Positions 1 through 5,911 of a stretch of DNA of 17,817 nucleotides are shown piece after piece. The stretch lies in contig DASTQA010000092.1 in assembly GCA_035762005.1 (NCBI GenBank), positions 1 to 17,817 of the forward strand, written 5' to 3'. Made by a program: the position numbers and the translations under genes. Origin of the DNA: JAIBJN01 sp035762005. Lineage in GTDB: Bacteria > Actinomycetota > Thermoleophilia > Gaiellales > Gaiellaceae. The notes below the pieces were generated by a model that saw only the letters and a list, made by a program, of their open reading frames with translations, was not told where the DNA came from and made no database searches. Positions within the stretch are counted from its first letter, which is position 1, and the number at the start of each line of letters is the position of its first letter.

Positions 1-342
1 GTCGTGGCCGCCCGCGGCACCGATGTCGCCGGCATGTCGGGCGAGCCCTCCCACCGGATGCGGTGGGCCGACGTCGCCCGCCTCGAGCCCGACGTCGTCG
101 TGCTCGCTCCCTGCGGCTTCGACCTCGACCGCACGCTCGCCGAGGTCGTCCCGCTCGACGTCTCCGCCCACCTGCTCGGCACGCCGGCCCGCCAGGAGAG
201 CCGCATCTTCGCCGTCGACGCGAACGCGACCTTCTCGCGGCCGGGACCCCGCGTCGCCGACGGCGTCGAGGTGCTCGCGCACCTCCTCCACCCGGAGCAC
301 TACCCGGACCCCGGCGTCCCCTGGAGCCGGATCCGGCTCTAG
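1..342 (+). CDS. BtuF-like (cobalamin-type) substrate-binding protein, 3' fragment
   Basis: This open frame runs in from the left edge, so only the last 113 residues are present and the start is outside the window. The fragment carries the C-terminal lobe signature of BtuF/FecB-type ABC binding proteins: the segment EPDVVVLAPCGFDLDRT, then RIFAVDANATFSRPGPR, then DGVEVLAHLLHP at the end. The APCGFDL and FSRPGPR pattern is the one I associate with the actinobacterial cobalamin-binding-protein branch. Whether this copy is exported cannot be judged without the N-terminus. Its stop codon (340-342) directly abuts the stop of the convergent cyclase gene, leaving no room for a separate terminator. 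The family call is good; the ligand (corrinoid or another chelate) is inferred from resemblance only. Confidence 0.75.
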   Translation, partial: VVAARGTDVAGMSGEPSHRMRWADVARLEPDVVVLAPCGFDLDRTLAEVVPLDVSAHLLGTPARQESRIFAVDANATFSRPGPRVADGVEVLAHLLHPEHYPDPGVPWSRIRL

Positions 343-1386
343 CTAGCCTCGCGACGACGACTCGCCCTCGAGCGAGAAGACGCGCTGCATGCCGAACCCC
401 TTCACCTCGACCTCGCCCTGGTCGGTGCAGGAGAACTCGTCGCGGATCAGCTCGTACGTGTCTGCGCTGAGCAGGATCTGCATCGGCTCGGCGAGCGTCT
501 CCATGCGCGAGGCGAGGTTCACGCCGGGGCCGAAGATGTCGTAGACGTACTTCTGCACGCCGACGAGCGAGCCGATCACCGGCCCGGAGTTGATCCCGAT
601 CCGGCCGAGCCACTGCTCCGGATGCGAGTCGTTTCGTCGCTCGAGGTAGCGGCGCATCCGCAGCGCGACGCGCGCGATCGAGTGCGCGTGGTCGGGGCTG
701 GGATCGGGCAGCCCCGCCACGGCCATGTACGCGTCGCCGACGGTCTTGATCCGCTCGCACCCGAAGAGCTCGACGATCCGGTCGAAGGCGGTGAAGATGT
801 CGTTCAGCTCCGCGATGAGCGCGCTCGGGTCCCGCGAGACGGCCATGGACGTGAAGCCGACGAAGTCGAGCATGAGGATCGTGGCCGCGTCGAAGCGCGT
901 CGGGGTCGTCGAGCCGTACTCCGTCATCTCCTCGTAGACGGCGCGCGGCATGAGGTTGAGGAGGAGTCGCTCGACGCGGTCCTTCTCACGCTGGAGCTCG
1001 CGCGTGTTCCGCTCGACCATCTTCGAGTACGAGTCGAGCATGTACTCGGCCTCTCGCCGCTTCGTGACGTTCCGGCACTCGACGACGAGGAGGTCGCGAC
1101 CGTCGAGCGTCGCCGCCCGCACCTCGACCTCGAGGCTCACCACGCGGGCGCCGGTGCCCGCTTCGGTCTCGAAGACGTACGGTCGCCCCTTCTCGAGGCG
1201 CGCGCGGGCGCGATCCGCGTCGAAACCGGGCACGCGCGCCGGCAGGGACTCCGTCGCGCCGCCGTCCGGAGGGAACCAGCCGAAGAAGCTCGCGTTCTCG
1301 AACTCGATCTCGAAGCCGGCCGGGTCGCAGACGGCGACGCCGAGACCGAGGCCCTGGAGGACGCTCTTGAGCGCTCCGTCTTCCAT
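343..1386 (-). CDS. PAS-linked class III adenylate cyclase
   Basis: A 347-residue protein with a PAS-like sensor region (about residues 8-107), a charged coiled-coil linker (about 110-150) containing LLLNLMPRAVYEEM, and a class III nucleotide cyclase domain (about 165-340). The linker resembles the signalling helix and cyclase-transducer element of soluble guanylate cyclases (HNOBA-associated). All catalytic positions look intact: metal-binding Asp174 (LDFVGFTS) and Asp218 (TVGDAYM), transition-state Asn290 and Arg294 (VNLASRME). The base-selecting pair is Lys214 and Asp283, the ATP-type combination rather than the Glu/Cys of guanylate cyclases, so cAMP is the predicted product. No transmembrane segment is visible, so it is probably cytosolic. 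It is the last gene of the minus-strand set, starting 10 nt after the globin stop, with no clear Shine-Dalgarno. PAS ligand unknown; a heme-binding His is not evident. Confidence 0.9.
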   Translation of the reverse strand: MEDGALKSVLQGLGLGVAVCDPAGFEIEFENASFFGWFPPDGGATESLPARVPGFDADRARARLEKGRPYVFETEAGTGARVVSLEVEVRAATLDGRDLLVVECRNVTKRREAEYMLDSYSKMVERNTRELQREKDRVERLLLNLMPRAVYEEMTEYGSTTPTRFDAATILMLDFVGFTSMAVSRDPSALIAELNDIFTAFDRIVELFGCERIKTVGDAYMAVAGLPDPSPDHAHSIARVALRMRRYLERRNDSHPEQWLGRIGINSGPVIGSLVGVQKYVYDIFGPGVNLASRMETLAEPMQILLSADTYELIRDEFSCTDQGEVEVKGFGMQRVFSLEGESSSRG

Positions 1387-1396
1387 CGGCGGCGGC

Positions 1397-1759
1397 TCAG
1401 GGCCGCGTCACGATCACCCTCTCGCGGCGACGGATCGCGTCGAGCACGGTCTCCCGGTCCGGCTGCTCGAAGTCGAAGTCCTCGAGCGTCTCCTCGAGGA
1501 GCGCGACCATCTCGCCGAACTCGCCGGTCGTGATCCCGAGGCGCTCGTGCACGCGGCGGAGGTGGTCGTCCGAGTAGCTCGCCGGCCCCCCGGTGACCGC
1601 CGAGATGAACCTCGCCTGGTGGTCGATGAGCCGCCGCATCTCGACGTGCTCGAAGTGGTGGGCGATCACCTCGGAGTCGAGCACCTTCTCGTAGAAGGCC
1701 GAGACGAGCTTGCGAATGGTGGAGAAACCGCCGTAGCGGTCGAAGATGCTGAGGGCCAT
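1397..1759 (-). CDS. Group I truncated hemoglobin
   Basis: A 120-residue 2/2 hemoglobin of the usual length for group I (TrHbN/GlbN). The start MALSIFDRYGG is chosen because it gives the canonical family N-terminus; the frame stays open upstream but without family sequence. Visible key residues are Phe22-Tyr23 (B10 Tyr, which hydrogen-bonds bound ligand), Gln48 in the HQARF helix (E11 Gln), the GGP turn at 57-59, and the proximal heme ligand His71 in RRVHERLGIT. Group I proteins bind O2 and NO, and mycobacterial TrHbN oxidises NO to nitrate, needing an external electron donor. Here a Rieske ferredoxin gene lies just upstream in the same transcription unit and a cyclase gene just downstream, which makes redox or gas sensing or NO detoxification plausible. 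The function is inferred; the fold and heme-ligand assignment are solid. Confidence 0.9.
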   Translation of the reverse strand: MALSIFDRYGGFSTIRKLVSAFYEKVLDSEVIAHHFEHVEMRRLIDHQARFISAVTGGPASYSDDHLRRVHERLGITTGEFGEMVALLEETLEDFDFEQPDRETVLDAIRRRERVIVTRP

Positions 1760-1796
1760 GCCGCCCCCCGGACGGTCCCACACGCGGCTACGGCAG

Positions 1797-2123
1797 TCAA
1801 ATTTCTCCAGCGTCGTCCAGGCGGATCCGGATCTCGCCGCCGCGCAGCTCGACCGGATACCTGCGCGCGGCCCTCGCGCCCAGGAGGCAGGCCCCGGTGG
1901 CCACGTCGAAGCGCCAGCCGTGGTAGGCGCACTCGAGCGTGTCGCCGAGCACGAGGCCGTCCGCGAGCGGGTTGCCCTCGTGCGGGCAGGCGTTGTCGAG
2001 GGCGTGGATCTCCGCGCCGACCCGGAGGAGGAGGATCGTGCGCCCCCCCGCCCGGACGACGGCGCGGTCGGCCACGAGCGCCGACTCCGGGACGCTATGC
2101 CAGCGTCCGCTCGAGGACGACAT
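1797..2123 (-). CDS. Rieske [2Fe-2S] ferredoxin-like protein
   Basis: A 108-residue single-domain Rieske protein. The cluster-binding motif is complete: Cys46-Pro-His48, a 16-residue spacer, then Cys65-Ala-Tyr-His68, followed by GWRFD, the usual Rieske continuation. No signal peptide or membrane anchor is present, so it resembles soluble electron carriers of the NirD/BphF-type ferredoxin class rather than a bc1 subunit. The ATG at 2123 lies 29 nt inside the end of the SDR gene and is preceded by AGGTGAGGG, so it is likely translationally coupled. It ends 37 nt before the globin start. No Rieske oxygenase large subunit is encoded here, so its partner is unknown; electron delivery to the neighbouring globin is one possibility. 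An alternative is the ferredoxin of an oxygenase encoded elsewhere. Confidence 0.9.
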   Translation of the reverse strand: MSSSSGRWHSVPESALVADRAVVRAGGRTILLLRVGAEIHALDNACPHEGNPLADGLVLGDTLECAYHGWRFDVATGACLLGARAARRYPVELRGGEIRIRLDDAGEI

Positions 2124-2772
2124 CCCTCACCTGGACGACCGGCCGCAGGGCGAGGAGCCAGCGGACGGTCGCGACGACGTCCGAGACCGCGATCACGTCT
2201 CCGCTCTCGGCACGGCCGACCATGGGCGTCGCCACGAGGCCCGGGCAGACCGCCGTCGCCCGGACGCCGTCGTCGCGGGCCTCCCGCAGGAGCGAGTGCG
2301 TGAAGCCGCGGACGCCCCACTTGGAGGCGTTGTAGGCCGTGCCTCCCGCCTGCCCGATCGTCCCGGACACCGACGAGAGCGTGATCAGGTACCCGCTGCT
2401 CTCGCGCAGGTGAGGGAGGGCCGCGCGGGCGACGAGGTACGTGCCCTTGAGGTTGACGTCGATCGTCTCGTCCCAGGCCTCCTCGTCGACCTGCTCCAGG
2501 GGAGCCCAGTGGCCGACGCCGGCCGAGGTGACGACGACGTCGAGGCGCCCGAAGCGGTCGAGGGCGGTGCGGACGAGCCCGGCGACGGCGCGCGCGTCGG
2601 TCACGTCGGTCGGCACGGGCACCGCGGCCTCGCCGATCTCACCGGCCGCCTCCTCGAGGAGGCCCGCACGGCGCGCCGCGAGCGCGACCCCGTAGCCGTC
2701 CTCGGCGAGGGCGCGGGCGATGCCCAGCCCGATGCCGCTCGAGGCGCCCGTCACGATGGCCGCCCGCTCCAC
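2095..2772 (-). CDS. Short-chain dehydrogenase/reductase (classical SDR)
   Basis: A 225-residue classical SDR. It shows the nucleotide-binding motif TGASSGIG (residues 8-15), the TSAGV structural motif (82-86) in place of the common NNAG, Asn107 in VNLKG, and the catalytic Ser134, Tyr147 and Lys151 (YNASK). Arg34-Arg35 after the second beta strand hint at NADP(H) preference, which is inference. The C-terminus is short, as in minimal family members. The start is the GTG at 2772, six nt downstream of a TAGTCT hexamer, suggesting a leaderless message. It is the first gene of the SDR-Rieske-globin-cyclase set and diverges from the cyclodeaminase gene. The substrate cannot be read from sequence. 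It could supply reducing power to the Rieske protein, but SDRs usually act on small carbonyls, so that is only a guess. Confidence 0.88.
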   Translation of the reverse strand: MERAAIVTGASSGIGLGIARALAEDGYGVALAARRAGLLEEAAGEIGEAAVPVPTDVTDARAVAGLVRTALDRFGRLDVVVTSAGVGHWAPLEQVDEEAWDETIDVNLKGTYLVARAALPHLRESSGYLITLSSVSGTIGQAGGTAYNASKWGVRGFTHSLLREARDDGVRATAVCPGLVATPMVGRAESGDVIAVSDVVATVRWLLALRPVVQVRDVVLERTLA

Positions 2773-2777
2773 CCGCC

Positions 2778-2785
2778 TAGACTAT
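2778..2785. promoter_or_regulatory. Overlapping divergent -10 elements (SDR and cyclodeaminase genes)
   Basis: The 21-bp space between two divergent GTG starts holds a near-palindromic AT island in GC-rich DNA. Read on the minus strand it is TAGTCT followed by 6 nt and the GTG at 2772; on the plus strand it is TAGACT followed by 10 nt and the GTG at 2794. Both fit a -10 hexamer serving leaderless or near-leaderless mRNAs. No convincing -35 was seen on either side. Because the two -10 elements overlap, polymerase may occupy only one direction at a time (inference). Confidence 0.5.
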
Positions 2786-2793
2786 CCGGCCCC

Positions 2794-3723
2794 GTGGCGC
2801 TCTACCTTCGCGAAGCCGACGTCGAGCAGCTCCTCGGCCCCGCGGACGCGGTCGAGGCGATCGAGGGGTGCTTCGCCCGGCTCGCGCGCGGGGCGGTCCG
2901 GAACCTCCCGCGCTCCCGGCTCCCGCTCCAGGACGGGCTCCTGCACGTGATGGGCGCGGCCGACCTCGAGCTCGGCGCGGCCGGGACGAAGACGTATGCC
3001 GGCTTCGCCGGGGGCGCGCGCTTCGTCGTCGCGCTCTTCGCGGCCGACCGGCCGGAGCTGCTCGCGCTCGTCGAGGCGGACCTGCTGGGACGGCTGCGGA
3101 CCGGCGCCGCGAGCGGGGTCGCCGCGCGCCACCTGGCCCGGCCGGGCGCGAGCACGCTCGGCGTGATCGGGACGGGTGGCCAGGCGGAGACGCAGGTCGC
3201 CTGCGTCCGCGCGGCTCTCCCGGGCATCGAGCGCGTCGTCGCGTACTCCCGGAACGAGGAGCGCCTGCGGGACTTCTGCCGCCGCCTCGACTGCGAGCCG
3301 GGCGACTACAACCGCGACGCCGCCGAGGCCGACGTCGTCGTGACGATCACGACCTCCCGCGACCCGGTGCTCCGGGGGGAGTGGCTCCGGCCGGGGGCGC
3401 TCGTCTGCGCGGCCGGGGCGAACCGTATCCGCGCCCGCGAGCTGGACAACGCCGTCCTCGAGCGGGCGACCTTCGTCTGCTGCGACTCCGTCGAGCAGGC
3501 GCGCATCGAGGCGGGCGACCTCGTCGAGCCGATCGACAGGGGCGTCCTCGACTGGCTCGAGGTGCACGAGCTCTCGGAGGTCGTCGCGGGGGACCTCGCG
3601 GGCCGGCAGGGCGACGACGACATCGTCCTCTTCAAGAGCCTCGGCATCGCGGCCGAGGACGTCGCCGTGGCGGCGCTCGTGCTCGAGCGCGCGCGCGAGC
3701 GCGGGCTGGGAGTCGAGCTGTGA
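2794..3723 (+). CDS. Ornithine cyclodeaminase / mu-crystallin family protein
   Basis: A 309-residue member of the OCD/mu-crystallin family. It shows TKTYAG with Lys66, Arg102 followed by TGAASGVAARHLA, the Rossmann motif GVIGTGGQA (about 123-131), ITTSRDPVL (185-193), and Asp231 in CDSVEQAR, the position equivalent to the catalytic Asp of ornithine cyclodeaminase. The family also includes alanine dehydrogenase, ketimine and pyrroline-2-carboxylate reductases, and siderophore enzymes such as SbnB, so the substrate cannot be fixed; an amino acid or cyclic imine with NAD(P)(H) is the safe description. The GTG at 2794 is chosen because MALYLREADV gives the family N-terminus and the upstream frame has no homology. 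It overlaps the following methyltransferase gene as GTGA, implying coupled translation and perhaps a shared small-molecule pathway. Confidence 0.85.
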   Translation: MALYLREADVEQLLGPADAVEAIEGCFARLARGAVRNLPRSRLPLQDGLLHVMGAADLELGAAGTKTYAGFAGGARFVVALFAADRPELLALVEADLLGRLRTGAASGVAARHLARPGASTLGVIGTGGQAETQVACVRAALPGIERVVAYSRNEERLRDFCRRLDCEPGDYNRDAAEADVVVTITTSRDPVLRGEWLRPGALVCAAGANRIRARELDNAVLERATFVCCDSVEQARIEAGDLVEPIDRGVLDWLEVHELSEVVAGDLAGRQGDDDIVLFKSLGIAAEDVAVAALVLERARERGLGVEL

Positions 3724-4394
3724 CGGCGGAGCGGTGGACGGCGGTCGACGACTACGTCACCGGACTCTTCGTCCCCCGCGACCCGGCGCTCGAGGGCGCT
3801 CTCGAGGCCGCGGTGGACGCCGGCCTGCCCGCGATCCAGGTGACGCCGAGCGTGGGCAAGCTGCTCTACCTCCTCGCCCGGCTCCACGGCGCCCGCACGA
3901 TCCTCGAGCTCGGGACGCTCGGCGGGTACAGCACGATCTGGCTCGCGCGCGCGCTCCCGCCCGGGGGGCGGCTCGTCACCCTCGAGCTCCGGCCCGAGCA
4001 CGCCGACGTCGCACGCGCGAGCATCGTCCGCGCGGGCCTCGTCGACCTCGTCGACCTCCGCGTCGGCCCCGCGCTCGGGTCCCTCGCCGGGCTCGCCGAG
4101 GAGGGCGGTGGCCCGTTCGACCTCGTCTTCCTCGACGCCGACAAGGAGGGCTATCCGGACTACCTCGCCTGGATGCTCCGCCTGTCGCGCCCAGGGACGT
4201 TGATCGTCGCGGACAACGTCGTCCGCGGCGGCGCGGTCGCCGACCCGGCCGCCGACGATCCGCGCGTGCGCGGGGCCCGCCGCTTCCTCGAGCTCCTTGC
4301 GGCCGAGCCGAAGGTGAGCGCGACGGTCGTCCAGACCGTCGGCGCGAAGGGCTACGACGGCTTCGCGGTCGCGCTCGTCACCGGCGAGGCCTGA
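3720..4394 (+). CDS. SAM-dependent O-methyltransferase, COMT/CCoAOMT type
   Basis: A 224-residue class I methyltransferase of the Methyltransf_3 family (cation-dependent catechol or caffeoyl-CoA O-methyltransferases). Motif I is ILELGTLGGYSTIWLA (61-76), the SAM acidic loop follows at VTLELRPEH, and the metal-binding residues are Asp139 (FLDADKEGY), Asp165 and Asn166 (VADNVV). Length matches bacterial members. The GTG at 3720 overlaps the TGA of the cyclodeaminase-family gene, so the two are almost certainly translated together. Bacterial relatives usually methylate vicinal hydroxyls on aromatic compounds; the substrate here is not evident. Together with the upstream gene it could belong to a small secondary-metabolite or amino-acid modification pathway (inference). 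Confidence 0.9.
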   Translation: MTAERWTAVDDYVTGLFVPRDPALEGALEAAVDAGLPAIQVTPSVGKLLYLLARLHGARTILELGTLGGYSTIWLARALPPGGRLVTLELRPEHADVARASIVRAGLVDLVDLRVGPALGSLAGLAEEGGGPFDLVFLDADKEGYPDYLAWMLRLSRPGTLIVADNVVRGGAVADPAADDPRVRGARRFLELLAAEPKVSATVVQTVGAKGYDGFAVALVTGEA

Positions 4395-4414
4395 GCGGCC
4401 GGCGTCCGGTCGCT
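4394..4414. terminator. Bidirectional terminator hairpin
   Basis: Between the convergent stops of the methyltransferase and the small unknown gene, AGCGGCCGG pairs with CCGGTCGCT around a CGT loop: nine pairs with one G-U on the plus strand. It overlaps both stop codons. No T-tract follows, which is common for GC-rich actinobacterial terminators. Confidence 0.45.
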
Positions 4415-4682
4415 ACGAGCCTTCGCGGACCTGCTCGGCGGCCATCGCCGCCGTGTCCTCGCCAACGGCCCGGATCACCTCGGGCCGCTCGAGGAGGCGT
4501 AGGCGCTGCTCCTCCGTCGCGCGGTTCTTGAGGTACGGGTCGTCGAGGATCTCGGTGAGCGAGCGTCCCTGCCTGTGCTCGCGCACGATGTAGGCGGCCA
4601 GGCCCTCTTCCTTCGAGATGCCCCGCGGCGCCTCGGACGCAGCCTCGTCGCGCCTGCCGAAGAGTCGGGAGAAGAAGCCCAC
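4413..4682 (-). CDS. Small hypothetical protein with amphipathic N-terminus
   Basis: I do not recognise this 89-residue protein. It begins MGFFSRLFGRR, a hydrophobic-basic stretch that could act as an amphipathic membrane-associating helix, then has a hydrophilic, probably helical body (KEEGLAAYIVREHRQGRSL, DDPYLKNRATEEQRLRLLE) ending in a Ser-Gly tail. There is no cysteine or obvious catalytic motif. Coding is supported by clean third-position GC bias, the hydrophobicity pattern, and a TACAAT hexamer exactly 6 nt before the GTG at 4682. It diverges from another unknown gene at 4706 and converges on the methyltransferase. Function unknown. Confidence 0.65.
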   Translation of the reverse strand: MGFFSRLFGRRDEAASEAPRGISKEEGLAAYIVREHRQGRSLTEILDDPYLKNRATEEQRLRLLERPEVIRAVGEDTAAMAAEQVREGS

Positions 4683-4688
4683 GCCGCG

Positions 4689-4698
4689 ATTGTATCCT
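4689..4698. promoter_or_regulatory. Overlapping divergent leaderless promoters of two unknown genes
   Basis: Minus strand: TACAAT (4694 to 4689) then 6 nt to the GTG at 4682. Plus strand: TATCCT (4693-4698) then 7 nt to the GTG at 4706. The two hexamers share two base pairs. The spacing places the transcription start at the first base of each start codon. No -35 consensus was identified. Confidence 0.6.
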
Positions 4699-4705
4699 TG
4701 CCTCG

Positions 4706-5047
4706 GTGGAGCCTGAGGGCATGCGATTCGCCGAGCGGGTCCTGCACGGGGTCGGCGACGACGGTCGCCGCGAGCAGATCCTCGTGTGGATCGAGCGTCG
4801 GCCGGGCGCCCTCTGGGCCGTGGGGCGCGCGATCGACATCGGCAACCGGCGCACGCCGCGCCCGCGGCCGGACGACTACGTCTTCCAGGGCTACGAGATG
4901 GGCGACGCGCTCGAGGCGGCGAACAACGCGCTGCGCGACGACCTCGAGGTCTCGGCGGAGGAGGGCGTCGACGAGTCGGTGCCGCTCTTCGCCGAGGACG
5001 AGCTCCTGAAGCCGCTCGAGCGCTGGTTCTTCGGCCACCAGCACTGA
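4706..5047 (+). CDS. Small hypothetical protein (113 aa)
   Basis: I do not recognise this protein. It begins MEPEGMRFAERVLHGVGDDG, contains REQILVWIERRPGALWAVGR, then an acidic region (DDLEVSAEEGVDESVPLFAEDELL) and ends WFFGHQH. It looks soluble, with alternating hydrophobic positions suggesting a small alpha/beta fold; no known motif is visible. The GTG at 4706 is preferred because a TATCCT hexamer lies 7 nt upstream, giving a leaderless message. The internal ATG at 4721, with GGAG 9 nt before it, is an alternative that would remove five residues. Arranged back to back with another unknown small gene. Base composition matches neighbours, so no sign of transfer. Confidence 0.65.
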   Translation: MEPEGMRFAERVLHGVGDDGRREQILVWIERRPGALWAVGRAIDIGNRRTPRPRPDDYVFQGYEMGDALEAANNALRDDLEVSAEEGVDESVPLFAEDELLKPLERWFFGHQH

Positions 5048-5188
5048 GCCCGCCCGCGCTCGTCCCCTGGGGCCGGCCGCGGGCCTCCCTCCGCCACGAG
5101 CGCAACGAGGAAGAGCGCACCCGTGGGGCACGGGAGGTGACGAGATCGTGCCGACCCGGGCTGCCGCCTCGCGCCGGCCAGCGCTCGC
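5048..5188. other. Short non-coding gap between convergent genes
   Basis: No gene is supported here. It contains a 6-bp hairpin, CCCGTG/CACGGG with a GGG loop at 5120-5134, which may contribute to termination of the plus-strand unknown gene or the minus-strand regulator gene. A GGAGGTGA-like sequence followed by a GTG would encode only 14 residues and is not called. Confidence 0.4.
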
Positions 5189-5848
5189 CTAGGCGATCCC
5201 GATCTGCATCGCGAGCTCGCGCGAGATGGCGTGCTCCGTCCCGTCGACGAGCACCGTCAGCGGCCCGTCGAAGGGCTCGCAGCGGCGCATCGTCACCTGC
5301 CCGCCCGGGACGAGCCGCAGACGGGCGAGGTAGCGCAGCAGATCCGAGTCGTCGTCCGGGACCCGCCTGACCGTCGCCTCCTCCCCCGGCTCGAGCGCGT
5401 CGAGGGAGCGAAGCTCGGCCGTGCGCAGGTGCAGCCCGGCGTCGGGAATCGGGTCGCCGTGCGGGTCGTGCGTCGGGAAGCCGAGCTGCTCGTCGATGCG
5501 CGCCTCGAGCTCCTCCGAGAGGACGTGCTCGAGCCGGTCCGCTTCCGCGTGCACCGCGTCGATGGAGAGGTTCAGCGTCTCGGCGAGGTAGACCTCGAGC
5601 AGGCGGTGGTGCCGGACGACCTCGAGCGCGATCCTCGTGCCCGCCTCCGAGAGCTCGACCCCGCGGTACGGCGCGTGCTCGGCGAGCCCGAGCACCGCGA
5701 GCTTCTTCACCATCGACGTCGCCGAGGAGGGCGCGACCCCGAGGCGGCGCGCGATCGCGCTCGTCGTCGGCCGGGTCCCCTCCGACTGGAGCTTGTAGAT
5801 CTCCTTCAGGTAGTCCTGGATCGCGGCCGAGAGATCAGGTTTAGACAC
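5189..5848 (-). CDS. DtxR/MntR-family metal-dependent transcriptional regulator
   Basis: A 219-residue iron/manganese-responsive repressor. The N-terminal winged helix (about 5-70) includes TTSAIARRLGVAPSSATSMVKKL; the dimerisation and metal domain (about 72-145) includes VVRHHRLLEVYL and AVHAEADRLEHVLSEE; a C-terminal FeoA/SH3-like domain (about 148-219) follows. Aligned by eye with DtxR and MntR, His81, Glu85, His100, Glu107 and His108 are kept, but the DtxR Met10 and Cys102 positions are Asp12 and Asp104, closer to the MntR pattern, so manganese is the more likely effector (inference). MntR Glu11 is Lys15 here. The GTG at 5848 lies 6 nt after TAGAAT. It diverges from mqnD, but no IdeR/MntR-box palindrome was seen between them, and no metal transporter lies nearby. 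Confidence 0.88.
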   Translation of the reverse strand: MSKPDLSAAIQDYLKEIYKLQSEGTRPTTSAIARRLGVAPSSATSMVKKLAVLGLAEHAPYRGVELSEAGTRIALEVVRHHRLLEVYLAETLNLSIDAVHAEADRLEHVLSEELEARIDEQLGFPTHDPHGDPIPDAGLHLRTAELRSLDALEPGEEATVRRVPDDDSDLLRYLARLRLVPGGQVTMRRCEPFDGPLTVLVDGTEHAISRELAMQIGIA

Positions 5849-5854
5849 GTCTCA

Positions 5855-5860
5855 ATTCTA
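5855..5860 (-). promoter_or_regulatory. -10 element of the DtxR-family gene
   Basis: On the minus strand TAGAAT is followed by 6 nt and the GTG start at 5848, predicting a leaderless mRNA. No clear -35 is visible upstream. Confidence 0.55.
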
Positions 5861-5896
5861 GTCGCGGTCCGGTCGGCGGACACCCCCGGAGCTTGC

Positions 5897-5902
5897 TAGC
5901 CT
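5897..5902 (+). promoter_or_regulatory. Probable -10 element of mqnD
   Basis: TAGCCT lies 9 nt before the proposed CTG start at 5912 (6 nt before the preceding CTC codon). The same TAGCCT hexamer stands 6 nt before the gabT ATG at 10403. It overlaps the in-frame TAG that closes the mqnD frame upstream. Confidence 0.45.
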
Positions 5903-5911
5903 CGCGCCCTC

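Noticed and set aside
950..2335. Long plus-strand open frames (for example 461, 594 and 508 codons) over the cyclase-SDR region.
   Set aside because: They are Arg/Pro/Ala-rich translations without family motifs, antisense or out of frame to genes with intact active sites; stop codons are rare in such GC-rich DNA.
5148..5192. A possible 14-residue open frame after a GGAGGTGA-like site.
   Set aside because: Too short, overlaps the end of the regulator gene, and has no supporting context.
5849..5911. An IdeR/MntR box between the DtxR-family gene and mqnD.
   Set aside because: No TTAGGTTAGGCTAACC-like or similar palindrome is present; only the -10 hexamers are visible.
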